A stretch of 64,000 bases of DNA from Methylocella tundrae (GCF_038024855.1 NZ_CP139089.1:806001-870000); one strand, 5' to 3'. Positions 20,301 through 29,781 are shown, numbered from the stretch's first letter. A program made the numbers and translations. Notes: generated by a model from the letters alone, not told the origin.

Positions 20301-20411
20301 GAGATCTGGAGCGATCTTTTGTCTGGCCGCTATGTTCGACCGCAATCGCTGGTCTGGCGTGGCCCGCTTTCCAGCGTTTCGCCCCCAAGTTACCTTTTTA
20401 AGGGGCTATGA
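17340..20411 (+). CDS. Large tandem GT4 glycosyltransferase with WY-repeat N-terminus
   Basis: 1023 residues. Residues ~55-210 hold four repeats of a pattern like LFDxxWYxxxNxDVxxxGxxPxxHYxxFGAxExRxP. Two GT-B (GT4-like) domains follow: about 250-620 (RILFVTHDMSRTGAPLIIL, EAMACSLATVAFADAGGAPE) and about 640-1000 (RVFFFGRDWWISGVNSF, SLIEAMACGCAPVVSDLPSG). Each has the E-x7-E nucleotide-sugar motif near its end. One chain could therefore add two sugars or polymerise a disaccharide. No membrane segment is seen. It is followed 65 bases later by the epimerase gene, probably in one operon. Confidence 0.85.
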   Translation: MGQFIESVDVNIDESLLKIIRSSGLFDIEWIYLTAPLVRGDVDELIKQYLRGEEPKFSANSLFDEEWYSKHNSDVADAGIHPLVHYILFGAKERRAPSPLFNPEWYEETYPESSQADEGTFSFHLTAGRVLGNSPNRLFDVAWYLLQNPDVAASGIDPVDHYVAFGAAEGRNPHAEFETRWYTSRHPDLLRLGANPLAHFLEFGAPRQERTRYKPLSGGSVNADLPPGWAKLKYYNVVKPRLGESFKLNDPRPRILFVTHDMSRTGAPLIILTLIKFFAQLNQYSLITFTDQPGDLERDFRRYSHVFDSSRHSINDKELNLSDLVSELGLGGPVILALCNTANTNHYSGPFHALGIPVISLVHEMLYLYPENYIRDLYEFSDQIIFPAQFVRDVADAKVPLPPGLSKVLPQGLLDARFGDGSREEARLSVRRELGVSADALLVLGCGTVNIRKGVDIFISVAQRIFQTLGDRAHFVWLGSDTMDKNFAYWMKKDVDSSNIRDVFHFAGLKDDPAPYYQAADVFAMTSREDPFPCVIHEAMACSLATVAFADAGGAPEALAEDSGIVVPYGDVSAMAAEIEKLLTRSDERARIGANALRRVETRYRFEDYFLSVASLARETLGAPLIETKSRAKVPVKPRVFFFGRDWWISGVNSFTETLMHDLIDRGVDCELVFPSFNDSNRKFLPQLPMRFLNLIGPQEDEWQRLIDFANENAPCILVPNYDYLTSAITPALSSRIGVVGIVHSDDIEHYDHVYRLARYWNKIVCSNRHLLDKVVDINPSLADRTLVIPYGVSVKGGVARIANRAADHPIRIVFCGRLMQHQKRVRDLVAITRSLDREAVPYRLTVIGEGDEREWLATSWNEKIKNGVVSMVGRLTREEMYEVFRESDVFLLVSSFEGMPISLIEAMACGCAPVVSDLPSGIPDLVSMDVGDRLPIGDVHAFAQSIAALQRNPARLASMSAAAIKRVSEGGFRTGDMGEHYLAVFEEIWSDLLSGRYVRPQSLVWRGPLSSVSPPSYLFKGL

Positions 20412-20476
20412 ATGAGTCTGGGGCCTTGTACGATTCGTCAATTTGACGCTCGCCCCTGGGACTTAGATCCATCGCG

Positions 20477-21460
20477 ATGACCGAAGCCGCAAAAGAGAGC
20501 CTCTGCCTGCCGCAGTTACGCAACGCACGATGTACGGTGCTTGGCGCGGGAGGTTTCTTTGGCGTCAATCTGTGCCGCAGCCTGGCCGCGCAAGGCGCGC
20601 AGGTGACCGCGATAGGTCGTGTTCTGAATTATCCAAATGCTTTCCCGGAAAACGTACGCTGGACCAGCGCCGAACTGGATGACCGCAATGTCTTACGTCA
20701 TGCTGTCGATGGAGCCGATTTTGTTTTCTACCTCCTGAGCGCTTCCGTTCCGGGAACGCCCACGCGGGAGATCGTGACCGATCTGACTAACGACTGTTCG
20801 CCGGCTCTAAACTTGCTCGAAGTCTGTCGTGAGGGTTCTGTCGGCAAGATCGTCTTTGCGTCTTCCGGCGGCACCGTTTACGGAATTCCTCACAGCACGC
20901 CTATCCGGGAAGATCATCCCACCAATCCGATCTCGCCCTACGGCGTCAACAAGCTCCTCATCGAGAAATACCTTTACTTTTATGCCCATGCATATGGCGT
21001 CGACTATCAGGTGCTGCGCGTTTCCAATCCCTATGGACCGTTTCAGCGCTCCACTAAGCGCCAAGGGCTGGTCGCCGAAGTCATCCACAGGGTCCTTCAT
21101 CGCAAGCCAATCGATATTTGGGGTGATGGAGGAACCGTTCGGGACTACATCTATATCGAGGATGTTGTCGATGCGTTTTTGCTCGCCGCTCTCTACAGCG
21201 GGCCTCATAAAGTCATGAACGTGGCAAGTGGAATCGGCCGCAGCATCGTTGAGGTTATCTCAGATATTGCGCGGTGCATTGGCGACCCGAAGCCCGAGAT
21301 TCGCTTCCAGGAAGGGCGTAAGGCGGACGTCCCCGCCAATGTGCTCGACGCCTCCCTGATCGCCAACGAAACCGGCTGGCGGCCCAAAATTTGCTGGAAA
21401 CAAGGTTTGCACGCGACAGTCGCTTTCAATGCCAAGCAGGATGGATTCAAGGCGCTTTGA
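20477..21460 (+). CDS. NAD-dependent epimerase/dehydratase (extended SDR)
   Basis: A 327-residue nucleotide-sugar enzyme. The Rossmann motif GAGGFFG is at 23-29. The catalytic YxxxK is Tyr155-Lys159 in SPYGVNKL, with the Ser of FASSGGTVYG upstream. The DGGTVRDYIYIEDVVDAF strand is typical of UDP-glucose 4-epimerase-like members. It probably makes an activated sugar for the transferases on either side. The exact substrate cannot be fixed; GalE-like or GDP-sugar-modifying activity are both possible. Confidence 0.8.
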   Translation: MTEAAKESLCLPQLRNARCTVLGAGGFFGVNLCRSLAAQGAQVTAIGRVLNYPNAFPENVRWTSAELDDRNVLRHAVDGADFVFYLLSASVPGTPTREIVTDLTNDCSPALNLLEVCREGSVGKIVFASSGGTVYGIPHSTPIREDHPTNPISPYGVNKLLIEKYLYFYAHAYGVDYQVLRVSNPYGPFQRSTKRQGLVAEVIHRVLHRKPIDIWGDGGTVRDYIYIEDVVDAFLLAALYSGPHKVMNVASGIGRSIVEVISDIARCIGDPKPEIRFQEGRKADVPANVLDASLIANETGWRPKICWKQGLHATVAFNAKQDGFKAL

Positions 21461-21714
21461 CGCCTGCCTCGGTCCAATATGGAGCGCAGCGATCGTCGTC
21501 GAGCGCCTCGGCGCATTTTCAAGGCGCGCCCTCGCGTTTCATTTGCAGCCGGCGAAATGGGACGCACTTTCATCATGCTATCTCATAAAGTTTTCCGTTG
21601 ATGCTTCAATTACGCTATAGCGGCTCTTCAGTGTCGATTGCGCCTAAACTATTTGTAGGCTCTTTCAGCGCAGCGTCTACTTGAAACAGCATTTGTTATG
21701 AGGAACGAAGCCGC

Positions 21715-22680
21715 ATGCGCTATGGCAAGATGAAAAAAATCATGGTCACGGGAGGCGCGGGCTTTCTTGGGTCCCATCTTTGCGAGAGGCTCCTGGCGCA
21801 AGGACACGAGGTCTTATGCGTCGACAATTTTTTCACCGGAACGCGACGAAACATCGCTCATCTGACAGCACATCCGAACTTCGAGTTGCTCCGGCACGAC
21901 GTCACGCATCCGCTCTACGTCGAGGTCGACGAGATCTACAATCTGGCATGCCCGGCCTCGCCAGTGCATTATCAATTTGATCCCGTCCAGACGACAAAGA
22001 CGAGCGTGCATGGCGCTATCAACGTGCTCGGTCTCGCGAAGCGTCTGCGAGCGAAAGTGTTGCAGGCGTCGACAAGCGAGGTCTACGGCGACCCTGAGGT
22101 GCATCCGCAGACTGAAGCTTACTGGGGGCGAGTCAACCCGATCGGCTATCGAGCCTGTTACGATGAGGGGAAGCGTTGCGCCGAAACTTTGTTCTTCGAC
22201 TACCATCGCCAACACGGATTGCAGATCAAGGTCGTGCGCATATTCAATACTTATGGGCCGCGCATGCATCCAAACGATGGACGAGTGGTCTCAAATTTCC
22301 TGGTTCAGGCGTTGAAAAATGATGACATCACCATCTACGGAGATGGGTCGCAGACACGCGCCTTCTGTTATGTTGATGATCTCGTCGAAGGGTTCCTGCG
22401 TTTGATGGCGACAGGACCGGATTTCACCGGACCCGTTAATATCGGCAATCCAAAGGAATTCACCATGAATGAACTTGCGCACCAAATCATCGAACTGACT
22501 GGCTCTCGATCCAAAATCGTTTATCGCGGATTACCCCCGGACGATCCCAAACAGCGCAGGCCAGACATTACGTTGGCTAAGGATAAGCTTCAATGGCAAC
22601 CCACGGTGGAATTGCGGGAAGGGTTGTCGCGCACCGCCAAGTACTTTGAAGACTTTTTGCGCGAGGAGGCCAGCCGATGA
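21715..22680 (+). CDS. uxs: UDP-glucuronate decarboxylase (UDP-xylose synthase)
   Basis: It converts UDP-glucuronate to UDP-xylose in the cytosol using bound NAD. The 321-residue sequence has GGAGFLG at 13-19 and the UXS-type stretches [12 protein letters not shown] and [16 protein letters not shown]. The active site has the YDEGK form (Tyr149, Lys153), and [20 protein letters not shown] follows. This set distinguishes UXS from other SDRs. The ATG at 21715 has AGGAACG upstream; a second Met at residue 6 is possible. Its TGA overlaps the next ATG (ATGA), so it is coupled to galE. It implies xylose in the polysaccharide. Confidence 0.9.
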   Translation: MRYGKMKKIMVTGGAGFLGSHLCERLLAQGHEVLCVDNFFTGTRRNIAHLTAHPNFELLRHDVTHPLYVEVDEIYNLACPASPVHYQFDPVQTTKTSVHGAINVLGLAKRLRAKVLQASTSEVYGDPEVHPQTEAYWGRVNPIGYRACYDEGKRCAETLFFDYHRQHGLQIKVVRIFNTYGPRMHPNDGRVVSNFLVQALKNDDITIYGDGSQTRAFCYVDDLVEGFLRLMATGPDFTGPVNIGNPKEFTMNELAHQIIELTGSRSKIVYRGLPPDDPKQRRPDITLAKDKLQWQPTVELREGLSRTAKYFEDFLREEASR

Positions 22681-23657
22681 CTGTGATCGAGCGCGTGATC
22701 GTTACAGGCGGCGCGGGATATATCGGGAGCCATACCTGCAAGGAGCTGGCTTCGGCGGGGATCGAGCCTATCGTCTACGATAATTTACTCTACGGTCATC
22801 GTCACAACGTCAAGTGGGGGCCCCTCGTTGTCGGAGATATTCTCGACCACGAACAACTCGCGATGGCGTTCAAGAAGTACCGTCCCCAGGCCTGTATCCA
22901 TTTTGCCGCGCTGGCCTATGTCGGAGAATCGGTTGAAAGGCCGTCTGCCTATTATCGAACCAACGTCACGGGCACGCTCACGCTGCTATCTGAGATGCTC
23001 AGGGCTGACGTCCACACGATCGTTTTCTCCAGCACTTGCGCAACTTATGGGGTGCCTGACGTTCTGCCAGTCGTCGAAACCACACTACAAAATCCGATAA
23101 ATCCCTACGGCGCCTCCAAGCTGATGGTGGAGCGGATCCTCGCCGATTACCGGACAGCCTATGGCCTGCGATACGCGTGTCTGCGATACTTCAACGCCTG
23201 CGGGGCGGATCTCGATGCTGAGTTGCAAGAAGAGCACGATCCCGAGACGCATCTCATTCCGCGCTGCCTGATGGCGGTCGCCGGACGAATTCCGAAGGTC
23301 GACATTTATGGCGACGATTATCCGACGCCGGACGGAACGTGCGTTCGCGATTATATTCATGTCACGGATCTTGCCCGTGGACACGTCGCGGCCCTATCGG
23401 AGCTTGCGCAAGAAGATCTCGCGCTTCGACTAAATTTAGGAACAGGCCAGGGCTTTTCGATCCGGCAGATTTTGGCCGGGATCGAAACAATGACGGGGCG
23501 CCCGGTTCCGCATAAATTCCAACCTCGCAGGGTCGGCGATCCGCCTTCCTTGCTGGCCGATGTTGGCGAAGCTAAGCGTAGGATCGGTTTCGTCGCGAAG
23601 CATTCTGATCTCGAAACCATCCTGCGCACGGCGTGGCGTCAATATCGAGTGGATTGA
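22677..23657 (+). CDS. galE: UDP-glucose 4-epimerase
   Basis: It interconverts UDP-glucose and UDP-galactose. The NAD motif GGAGYIG is at 11-17. The catalytic Tyr144 and Lys148 lie in [11 protein letters not shown], and CATYG with an upstream SST supplies the serine/threonine. [10 protein letters not shown] and the [19 protein letters not shown] segment are GalE hallmarks. The 326-residue length is standard. It is translationally coupled to the UDP-xylose synthase gene (4-base overlap) and so supplies galactose for the same glycan. The rhizobial homologue is often named exoB. Confidence 0.9.
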   Translation: MTVIERVIVTGGAGYIGSHTCKELASAGIEPIVYDNLLYGHRHNVKWGPLVVGDILDHEQLAMAFKKYRPQACIHFAALAYVGESVERPSAYYRTNVTGTLTLLSEMLRADVHTIVFSSTCATYGVPDVLPVVETTLQNPINPYGASKLMVERILADYRTAYGLRYACLRYFNACGADLDAELQEEHDPETHLIPRCLMAVAGRIPKVDIYGDDYPTPDGTCVRDYIHVTDLARGHVAALSELAQEDLALRLNLGTGQGFSIRQILAGIETMTGRPVPHKFQPRRVGDPPSLLADVGEAKRRIGFVAKHSDLETILRTAWRQYRVD

Positions 23658-23852
23658 GTTCGCGTCCCGCACCAAGCCGCACCTGCGCGTGCTGTCTCTT
23701 GTGTGTGGAAAACTTGACCGTTGTTTCAGAGCGATCGAGGATCCAAGCGTGCGTAGTTCGCCGCGCGGAAGCATTGGCTCCAAATTACTTGCGTTTATCA
23801 TCAGGCGTCGCTACGCTAAATTGTTTTTTAGCAATCAAACTAGGACGAGAAA

Positions 23853-25103
23853 GTGAATTCCACTACGGCGGCGAACAATTATGGTCCGATTTTTGTGTTG
23901 GGCGCAGCTCGTTCGGGCACCACGATTGTTTCATCAGCGCTCGAGAAAATGACCGGATTTCGTTCATTAGGGGAGGGCCACATTTGGCCTCTCGTTTTGG
24001 CGTTAAGCCGCCTATCCAGAAGATATTATGCAGGGCTCGCTGCTAAAATTGACGACAGCCATCAATGTTTATTGTTTGAACATAATTCTGAGGAACTGAC
24101 GGCCGGCATTATTCAAGCAGTACTTGATCTTTATGGGATTGCCAGAACAGATTTTATCGACAAAACTCCCGGCGTTGAAATGATTGCATGCACGGACATG
24201 CTGTCTCATGTATACAAAAATGCATTTTTCATATTCGTAAAAAGAGGGCCGATCGCTACGGTCCGATCAAAACTAAAAAAATTTCCGGATGTTGAATTCT
24301 CGGACCACTGTTTAGATTGGGTTAACTGCCTCAATGCGTGGGACGATATAAAACAGCATGTTTCCAATCGTTATTATGAAATAAATCACGCTGATTTAGT
24401 CGAAAGACCGGAAACTATTGCAACTGAATTGGCTGAGCAGTTGGGCTATGAACCACATGCGGCATCGCAATTTGTGCGTGAGATCACTGTCAATACTCAA
24501 GTTGAGCGCACCTCCGCGGATCACAGCGTGAATGACAATGATGTTGCAAACACTGAATGGGACGAAAAGCAGAAATTGGTTTTTCTTCGCATCTGCGAGG
24601 GGGCGGCGGCCAAGTTTGGCTTTGACATATTCGGGAACAGCAGCGGAGCAGGAAAGATCGGAAAGATCGCGTTGTTCTTTCCCATGCGTGAAAGCGAAGA
24701 AGCTTACGTAGTCAACCGCAACGCGTTTTGCTATCCCGTGTCACACGGATTTCAGCTGTGCCCGAACTCATCGGGCGAAGGCGTGCTCGCTTTGCATTTT
24801 AAAGACGTTTGTCTGAAGGGACGGCGCCATGTCAGCCTTACGGTGAGGCGAGAGTTCCTCCACGGCCCAGACGTCATGCTCAGGATCGCCATCGTAGAGA
24901 CTACGGATGGAAGCATAAGAAATGTCGTCGAAGAATTGATCGACACAATAACGCCAAAAAAGATCGCGTTTGCCATTGATCGTGCGGCAGAGATTGTCGA
25001 CATTGAAATAGGCGTCCATATTCTTGGTCACTCAAATAATCATTATGCAACGATTATCATCAACAGCCCGACCATTTCGGAATCGGTATCGTCACCGGCT
25101 TGA
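23853..25103 (+). CDS. Sulfotransferase family protein, AT-richer gene
   Basis: 416 residues from a GTG start. The PAPS loop GAARSGTT is at 17-24 after FVLG. KNAFFIFVKRGPIATVRSKL is the 3'-phosphate-binding strand and helix. The core ends near residue 260. The last ~150 residues form a separate beta-rich part of unknown role. The gene is visibly richer in A/T than its neighbours, which suggests recent transfer. It is the fourth sulfotransferase-like gene of the locus. Confidence 0.7.
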   Translation: MNSTTAANNYGPIFVLGAARSGTTIVSSALEKMTGFRSLGEGHIWPLVLALSRLSRRYYAGLAAKIDDSHQCLLFEHNSEELTAGIIQAVLDLYGIARTDFIDKTPGVEMIACTDMLSHVYKNAFFIFVKRGPIATVRSKLKKFPDVEFSDHCLDWVNCLNAWDDIKQHVSNRYYEINHADLVERPETIATELAEQLGYEPHAASQFVREITVNTQVERTSADHSVNDNDVANTEWDEKQKLVFLRICEGAAAKFGFDIFGNSSGAGKIGKIALFFPMRESEEAYVVNRNAFCYPVSHGFQLCPNSSGEGVLALHFKDVCLKGRRHVSLTVRREFLHGPDVMLRIAIVETTDGSIRNVVEELIDTITPKKIAFAIDRAAEIVDIEIGVHILGHSNNHYATIIINSPTISESVSSPA

Positions 25104-25379
25104 GAAAGGCAGCCAGTTAGAGGCCCGCGCTGACAGCCGAATTACCGAATGCTTTGCGCTTCTGTTCGCCATGGCGTAATCATGCCGGCGATATGCGTTC
25201 CCGGGACAATCCACGAAAAAGAGTGTTAGAGGTCGCGTGGGATTCCGTTGCAGCGGTTAGACATCGCCTCTGACTCACGAAATCTTGAGGAAAGTCGCGT
25301 ATCACTCTTCGGACCCCGGCGCCCGGATCATCGTTATAGAACGTGCGACCGTTACACGAGAAGGGCTGGGCGCCATTTG

Positions 25380-27269
25380 ATGTCGATCATTGAGTTGAAG
25401 AGGAGGACGAAAAGCGCTCGCGGCGCCATCAAAAGGGGCTTTGGATTACGGATTGCATGTTTGTGCCTTTCGGCAGGCGGGGCCAACGCCGCGGAGACCG
25501 GCCGCTTGCGCACCGTGGAAGCCGCTGCTCCGGCGGTCCCGGCGCCCGAAGAGAAGCATTCGGTCTATACGCTCACGCCCGACATGACGACGGAGCAGAT
25601 GAACGCCGTCATCGCGACCGCCATTCGGAAAAATGCGGCCGGCGTCAATCTTGAGCCGAATGCCGTCTACGATCTAAAGGCGGTCCCCGGAGCTTCCATC
25701 GGCGGTGCGGCCGCCGCTTTGCTGATCAGGAAGGCCAGAAATTTCGTCCTTGACTGCCAGGGTTCGACACTGGTCTTGAATGGGTCGGACAAGGAGAGCT
25801 ATGGAGACATCCTTCGAATGGAATATGACGAAGGAATAACGCTCCGCAACTGCGACTTCGACTATGCTCAACTACCGTTTACGCAGGCCGTTTTGACCTC
25901 AGTCGGAAGTGATGGAGCCGTTTTTAGAGTCGACCCAGCATTTCCGATCGAATGGTCGAGTGTGCAGCGCATTTCACAATTCGATCCGGCCGGCAAGGCT
26001 TGGCTAACGACGAACCTCGAATGGAGTAATTCTGAGGCGGGCAGCCGCGCGCTAACCAGCCTTGGCGAAGACTCGTACCGAGTTTCGCTTCGGGGAAAAG
26101 ACAAGGCGGCGTTGGATAGCCTAATTGTGGGCGGCTCATACCTCCTGGAAAATCAAGTCTACGGTGCGAATGCCGTTAGTTGGTATAGCGTCAAAGGCCT
26201 CACCTTCGACCACACCCGCGTGTTCGCGGCCGCGGGTCAGGGATTCAAGGGCCAAGTCTCCTCCGACGTCAGATTTACCGGCGGTTCGGGAGTCCGGATC
26301 AGACCCGACACGACCCGCGTCCAATCGACCAACGCAGATGGCGTCAATATCGCTAATCAACGAGGCGTATTCACAGTTAACGATGGCGTCTTTGAAGGAT
26401 CGCAGGACGATGCAATCAATGTCTATGGGACGCAAACCACCATTAAGGCGCTTGCGGATTCCACCCACATAACACTCGCCGGGAAACCCACCGCCTGGTC
26501 TGCAGGCGATATGCTTGAGTTCATTGATGCTGCTGGCGCGGTCAGGGGCACAGCAGTCGTAGGCGCGCTGGCGTTCGACTCCAAAACCACAAATGTCACG
26601 CTCGCGTCTCCCGCCCCGAGCGGCGCTGAGTCCGCCTGGATCGTTGCAGACCAGACTGATTCGCCGACCCTGTTCAGCGTCAATGGAACCACATTTCAAA
26701 AGCTTCGCGGAAGAGGCGTGGTTGCCAACGCGCAGAAGATCGACGTGACGGCCAACCGCTTTAGCGATCTTCCGAGTAATGGCGCGATGACGTTCTATAG
26801 CGACTATTCCTATTTTGCGCAGGGCCCAATGCCGAAGCACATCAGCATCGTCGGAAATAGCCTCGAACGGGTGAACACCAGAGGCGGCGACCCCGGGGCG
26901 ATTTCAATCTATGCATTCAGCAAAGATGGAAAAACAACCGCTCCCGCTGGACAGATTGCCGACGTGTCAATCAAAGACAACCATTTTCGAGAGACGCGAA
27001 ATATGTGCGTTTATGTGGCGGCCGCCGACAACGTGCACATCGTGGGCAACACGGCAGCGGAATGGGCCACCAGCTCTAATAGAGCTTCATTCCGTGGATT
27101 AGGCAGTTTTTGCTACGGCATTGACAATGTTTCGAGCGGCGAGATCGGGCCGAATACATATCTCACGACCAACGGAGGACGGGCCGCAGCGGTTGGCGCC
27201 TCATCGGTGGATCTCGCGCCGGATCTGCAGCGTAAAGGGTCGCCTGCGAAGAACTCGTCAGCACGATAG
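25380..27269 (+). CDS. Exported right-handed beta-helix protein
   Basis: About 629 residues from the ATG at 25380. A basic N-terminus and a hydrophobic stretch (LRIACLCLSAGGANA) act as signal peptide; the upstream in-frame part does not look coding. The body has repeated short strands with Asn/Asp at turns (LRNCDFDYAQL, NDGVFEGSQDDAINVYG, ITANRFSDL-like and IVGNSLERV segments). These are PbH1-type parallel beta-helix repeats found in polysaccharide lyases, epimerases and hydrolases. As the last gene of the glycan locus it may trim or modify the polymer outside the cytoplasm. Confidence 0.7.
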   Translation: MSIIELKRRTKSARGAIKRGFGLRIACLCLSAGGANAAETGRLRTVEAAAPAVPAPEEKHSVYTLTPDMTTEQMNAVIATAIRKNAAGVNLEPNAVYDLKAVPGASIGGAAAALLIRKARNFVLDCQGSTLVLNGSDKESYGDILRMEYDEGITLRNCDFDYAQLPFTQAVLTSVGSDGAVFRVDPAFPIEWSSVQRISQFDPAGKAWLTTNLEWSNSEAGSRALTSLGEDSYRVSLRGKDKAALDSLIVGGSYLLENQVYGANAVSWYSVKGLTFDHTRVFAAAGQGFKGQVSSDVRFTGGSGVRIRPDTTRVQSTNADGVNIANQRGVFTVNDGVFEGSQDDAINVYGTQTTIKALADSTHITLAGKPTAWSAGDMLEFIDAAGAVRGTAVVGALAFDSKTTNVTLASPAPSGAESAWIVADQTDSPTLFSVNGTTFQKLRGRGVVANAQKIDVTANRFSDLPSNGAMTFYSDYSYFAQGPMPKHISIVGNSLERVNTRGGDPGAISIYAFSKDGKTTAPAGQIADVSIKDNHFRETRNMCVYVAAADNVHIVGNTAAEWATSSNRASFRGLGSFCYGIDNVSSGEIGPNTYLTTNGGRAAAVGASSVDLAPDLQRKGSPAKNSSAR

Positions 27270-27792
27270 ATCACGCGTATTTTGCTTTTCCGTGATCCGT
27301 GAGCCCGGAAAGAATACAGGTACGGAAATGATCGCGAACCAACTTGACCTGCGCCCTTTTGCTTTCCGAAGGCCCAACCCGCGCACTTTCACTGGGAACT
27401 GTCGATCGGGGCCTCCGCTGGAGAGCCGCCTGCGTGTGAATCCATGCTAACCAAAACGCCTCGCGCCGCCCCACGTCTTCTTTGGAGCATCAATGTCAGG
27501 CGCATCGATCCGGCGTCTGCTGGATTTGGGGATTGAGGGCGGCACGCCTTGAGCGGAATGGCATTTTCCTCTTTAAGCCTTTGTTTTAATGCTTGATATG
27601 ATGCCGAAGAGTCTGCAACTTTTCGGCATGGCGCTGTAAACAGCGCCGCTGATCCACCCGGCGATCGTGAGCCGGCCGGAGCACTTCAGCCGTTCAAGAC
27701 CGGCTCCTTTCCGGCAATGATCCTTTGCGGGGGCTACCCAAAATCCGGCCAGGCGCTTATGGTTCGGCGGTTTTCACAATAGGGATGAGATC
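27270..27792. other. Gap with two adjacent hairpins
   Basis: 523 bases without a supported gene. At 27601-27629 ATGCCGAA pairs with TTCGGCAT. Directly after it, 27630-27647, GGCGCTGT pairs with ACAGCGCC around AA. Neither is followed by T residues. They could be a REP-like element or a small structured RNA. The 3' part probably carries the promoter of the CHCC zinc protein gene. Confidence 0.4.
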
Positions 27793-28047
27793 ATGGCCGC
27801 CCATGCCACGCCGCATTTTCACAATCAGCCAGGCGTCCCCCGCGTGCGCGTCGGCGCAAAGGAATTCATGTGCGTCGGCGCGCTGCCGCCCTTCGATCAT
27901 CCCCATATCTTCATTGACATGGGTGATGCGGACGAAGCCATCTGCCCGTATTGCTCCACGCATTATGTCTTTGATGCGACGCTGCATGGCGGCTGCGTTC
28001 CGCCGGAATGCGTTTTTGATCCGGAATCAACGAACGCCGCGGTCTGA
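27793..28047 (+). CDS. CHCC-type zinc-finger protein
   Basis: 84 residues. Cys27, His37, Cys51 and Cys54 (the last two in CPYCSTHYV) form the zf-CHCC pattern, related to the mitochondrial complex I accessory subunit NDUFS6. The same small protein is common in alphaproteobacteria and binds zinc; its bacterial role is not settled. It precedes the FAD monooxygenase gene by 15 bases and is likely cotranscribed with it. Confidence 0.85.
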   Translation: MAAHATPHFHNQPGVPRVRVGAKEFMCVGALPPFDHPHIFIDMGDADEAICPYCSTHYVFDATLHGGCVPPECVFDPESTNAAV

Positions 28048-28062
28048 GCCGCGCGCCTTTCG

Positions 28063-29310
28063 ATGAGCCATCCTCACGCATTGATCGCCGGCGCTGGCAT
28101 TGGCGGCCTTAGCGCCGCCCTCTGCCTCGTCCGGGCAGGGTGGCAGGTCAGCATCTTTGATTGTGCGCCCGCGCTCGAAGAGGTCGGCGCCGGTTTGCAG
28201 CTGTCGCCAAACGCCACCGCGATCCTGCGGCGGCTTGATGTCATCGAGCGCCTCGCCCCATCGAGCCTGACGCCCGAGGCGATCCGGGTACGCCGAGCCA
28301 GCGACGGCGCAACCCTTGCCCTGATGAAGCTCGGCGACGCCGAAAGCCGCTGGGGGGCGCCCTATCTTCTGGCTCATCGCGCCGATCTGCAGCGGGCGCT
28401 TCTCGACGCCGCTGCGAAGGAAGACGCCATCAGAATTCACACCGGGGTCGCGGTCGCCGGTTTCGCGGCGGGCGCGGACGGCGTCGTCGCGGCGTTGCGA
28501 CAGGGCGTCGTGCGGGTTGAGGCGGCGGGCGATTGCCTGATCGGCGCGGACGGATCGCGCTCTCTCATTCGCGCGAAACTGCTGGGCGGCGCGCCCGACG
28601 CTTTGCAATTTTCGAAGCGGACGGCCTGGCGGGCTCTCGTTCCGGCTGGTCGCGCGGGAGCAGAGGCGCTACGCCCAGAATCCTGCCTCTGGCTTGGACG
28701 CAAGGCGCATCTCGTGCATTACCCCTTGCGCGGCGGTTCCGTGGTGAATGTCGTCGCCATCGTCGAGGACGATGAAGGTCCCTCGGCCCTCGATTCCGGT
28801 TGGTCGAACCAAGGCGATTCGGATTTCCTCAAGGCGCGTTTCTCAACCTGGCACGACGCGGCCCGCAGCCTGATCGGCGGCGCGGCCGATTGGCGGAAAT
28901 GGCGCCTCATCGATCGTGATCCGCTGCCCGCCTGGTCAGCCGGACGCGTCGCGCTGCTTGGCGATGCCGCCCATCCGATGTTGCCGTTTCTGGCGCAGGG
29001 CGCAGCGCAAGCGATCGAGGATGCAGGCGCGCTTGGCGACGCCTTGCAACAAACGGCCGGACGAGACGAGGGCGCGGTATCGCGCGCGCTTGCCGCCTAT
29101 GCCGCCGCGCGGATCGACCGGGCAAGCAGGGTGCAAAGAGAATCGCGCGCCCAGGCCAAAATCTATCACCTTGATGGAGCCGCCGCTTTCGCGCGCGACA
29201 TGGCGATTCGCGCCCTTGGCGGCGAGCGCATGCTTGCCCGCTACGACTGGCTTTATGATGCAAGAAGCCAGAGCGCGGCGCCCGCGCGAGATCGTCGCAT
29301 CCGGGCTTGA
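28063..29310 (+). CDS. FAD-dependent monooxygenase
   Basis: A 415-residue group A flavoprotein hydroxylase (salicylate hydroxylase/UbiH-like). The FAD dinucleotide motif GAGIGG is at 10-15, followed by IFDCAPALEEVGAGLQLSPN. The second FAD/NADPH motif GDAAHPMLPFLAQGAAQAIE is near residue 303, with the DG motif in DCLIGADGSRS. It uses NAD(P)H and O2 to hydroxylate an aromatic compound. The substrate is not evident from neighbours. Confidence 0.85.
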   Translation: MSHPHALIAGAGIGGLSAALCLVRAGWQVSIFDCAPALEEVGAGLQLSPNATAILRRLDVIERLAPSSLTPEAIRVRRASDGATLALMKLGDAESRWGAPYLLAHRADLQRALLDAAAKEDAIRIHTGVAVAGFAAGADGVVAALRQGVVRVEAAGDCLIGADGSRSLIRAKLLGGAPDALQFSKRTAWRALVPAGRAGAEALRPESCLWLGRKAHLVHYPLRGGSVVNVVAIVEDDEGPSALDSGWSNQGDSDFLKARFSTWHDAARSLIGGAADWRKWRLIDRDPLPAWSAGRVALLGDAAHPMLPFLAQGAAQAIEDAGALGDALQQTAGRDEGAVSRALAAYAAARIDRASRVQRESRAQAKIYHLDGAAAFARDMAIRALGGERMLARYDWLYDARSQSAAPARDRRIRA

Positions 29311-29364
29311 CAGAGACAGGCTCTGAATGAGATGGGGGCGCAGCCTTCTCTTGCGGAGTCCAGA

Positions 29365-29703
29365 ATGCACCGGATTTTATTGTCGATCGCGCTTGTCGGC
29401 GCTTCTGTCGCGCTTGCCGGCTGCAATCAGTCTTCCGGCGCTCCGGGGCCCGTGGCCGCGGCGCCGGGACCTCGCTTGCCGAACTGGCCTGCCTTGCCGG
29501 AGAACGCCGCCTGCACGGAAAGCCTCAACAACTATCAGAAGGTTCTGACCGCGGACGTCGCCACCGGTAATCTCAACCAGTCCGTCTACGATAAAATCGA
29601 AGCGGATCTGGCGCGCGCGGCCAATGCCTGCGCGGCCGGCAGGGAGGGTGAGGCGGCGGCCATTATCCGCTCGACCAAGGTGAATCATGGCTATCGCGCG
29701 TGA
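29365..29703 (+). CDS. Small lipoprotein of unknown function
   Basis: About 112 residues from the ATG at 29365. The N-terminus HRILLSIALVGASVALAGC ends in a clear lipobox (LAGC, Cys20), so the mature protein is lipid-anchored. After a Pro-rich spacer comes a helical domain (ACTESLNNYQKVLTADVA) that includes cysteines. No family recognised. It follows the monooxygenase by 54 bases. Confidence 0.7.
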   Translation: MHRILLSIALVGASVALAGCNQSSGAPGPVAAAPGPRLPNWPALPENAACTESLNNYQKVLTADVATGNLNQSVYDKIEADLARAANACAAGREGEAAAIIRSTKVNHGYRA

Positions 29704-29781
29704 ATTGGAGCCGTTCCCGGCCAAACAAACGCCGTTCGCCTGAACAAGGATCAGTCCAACCGGCTCGATGATCCGCCGACG

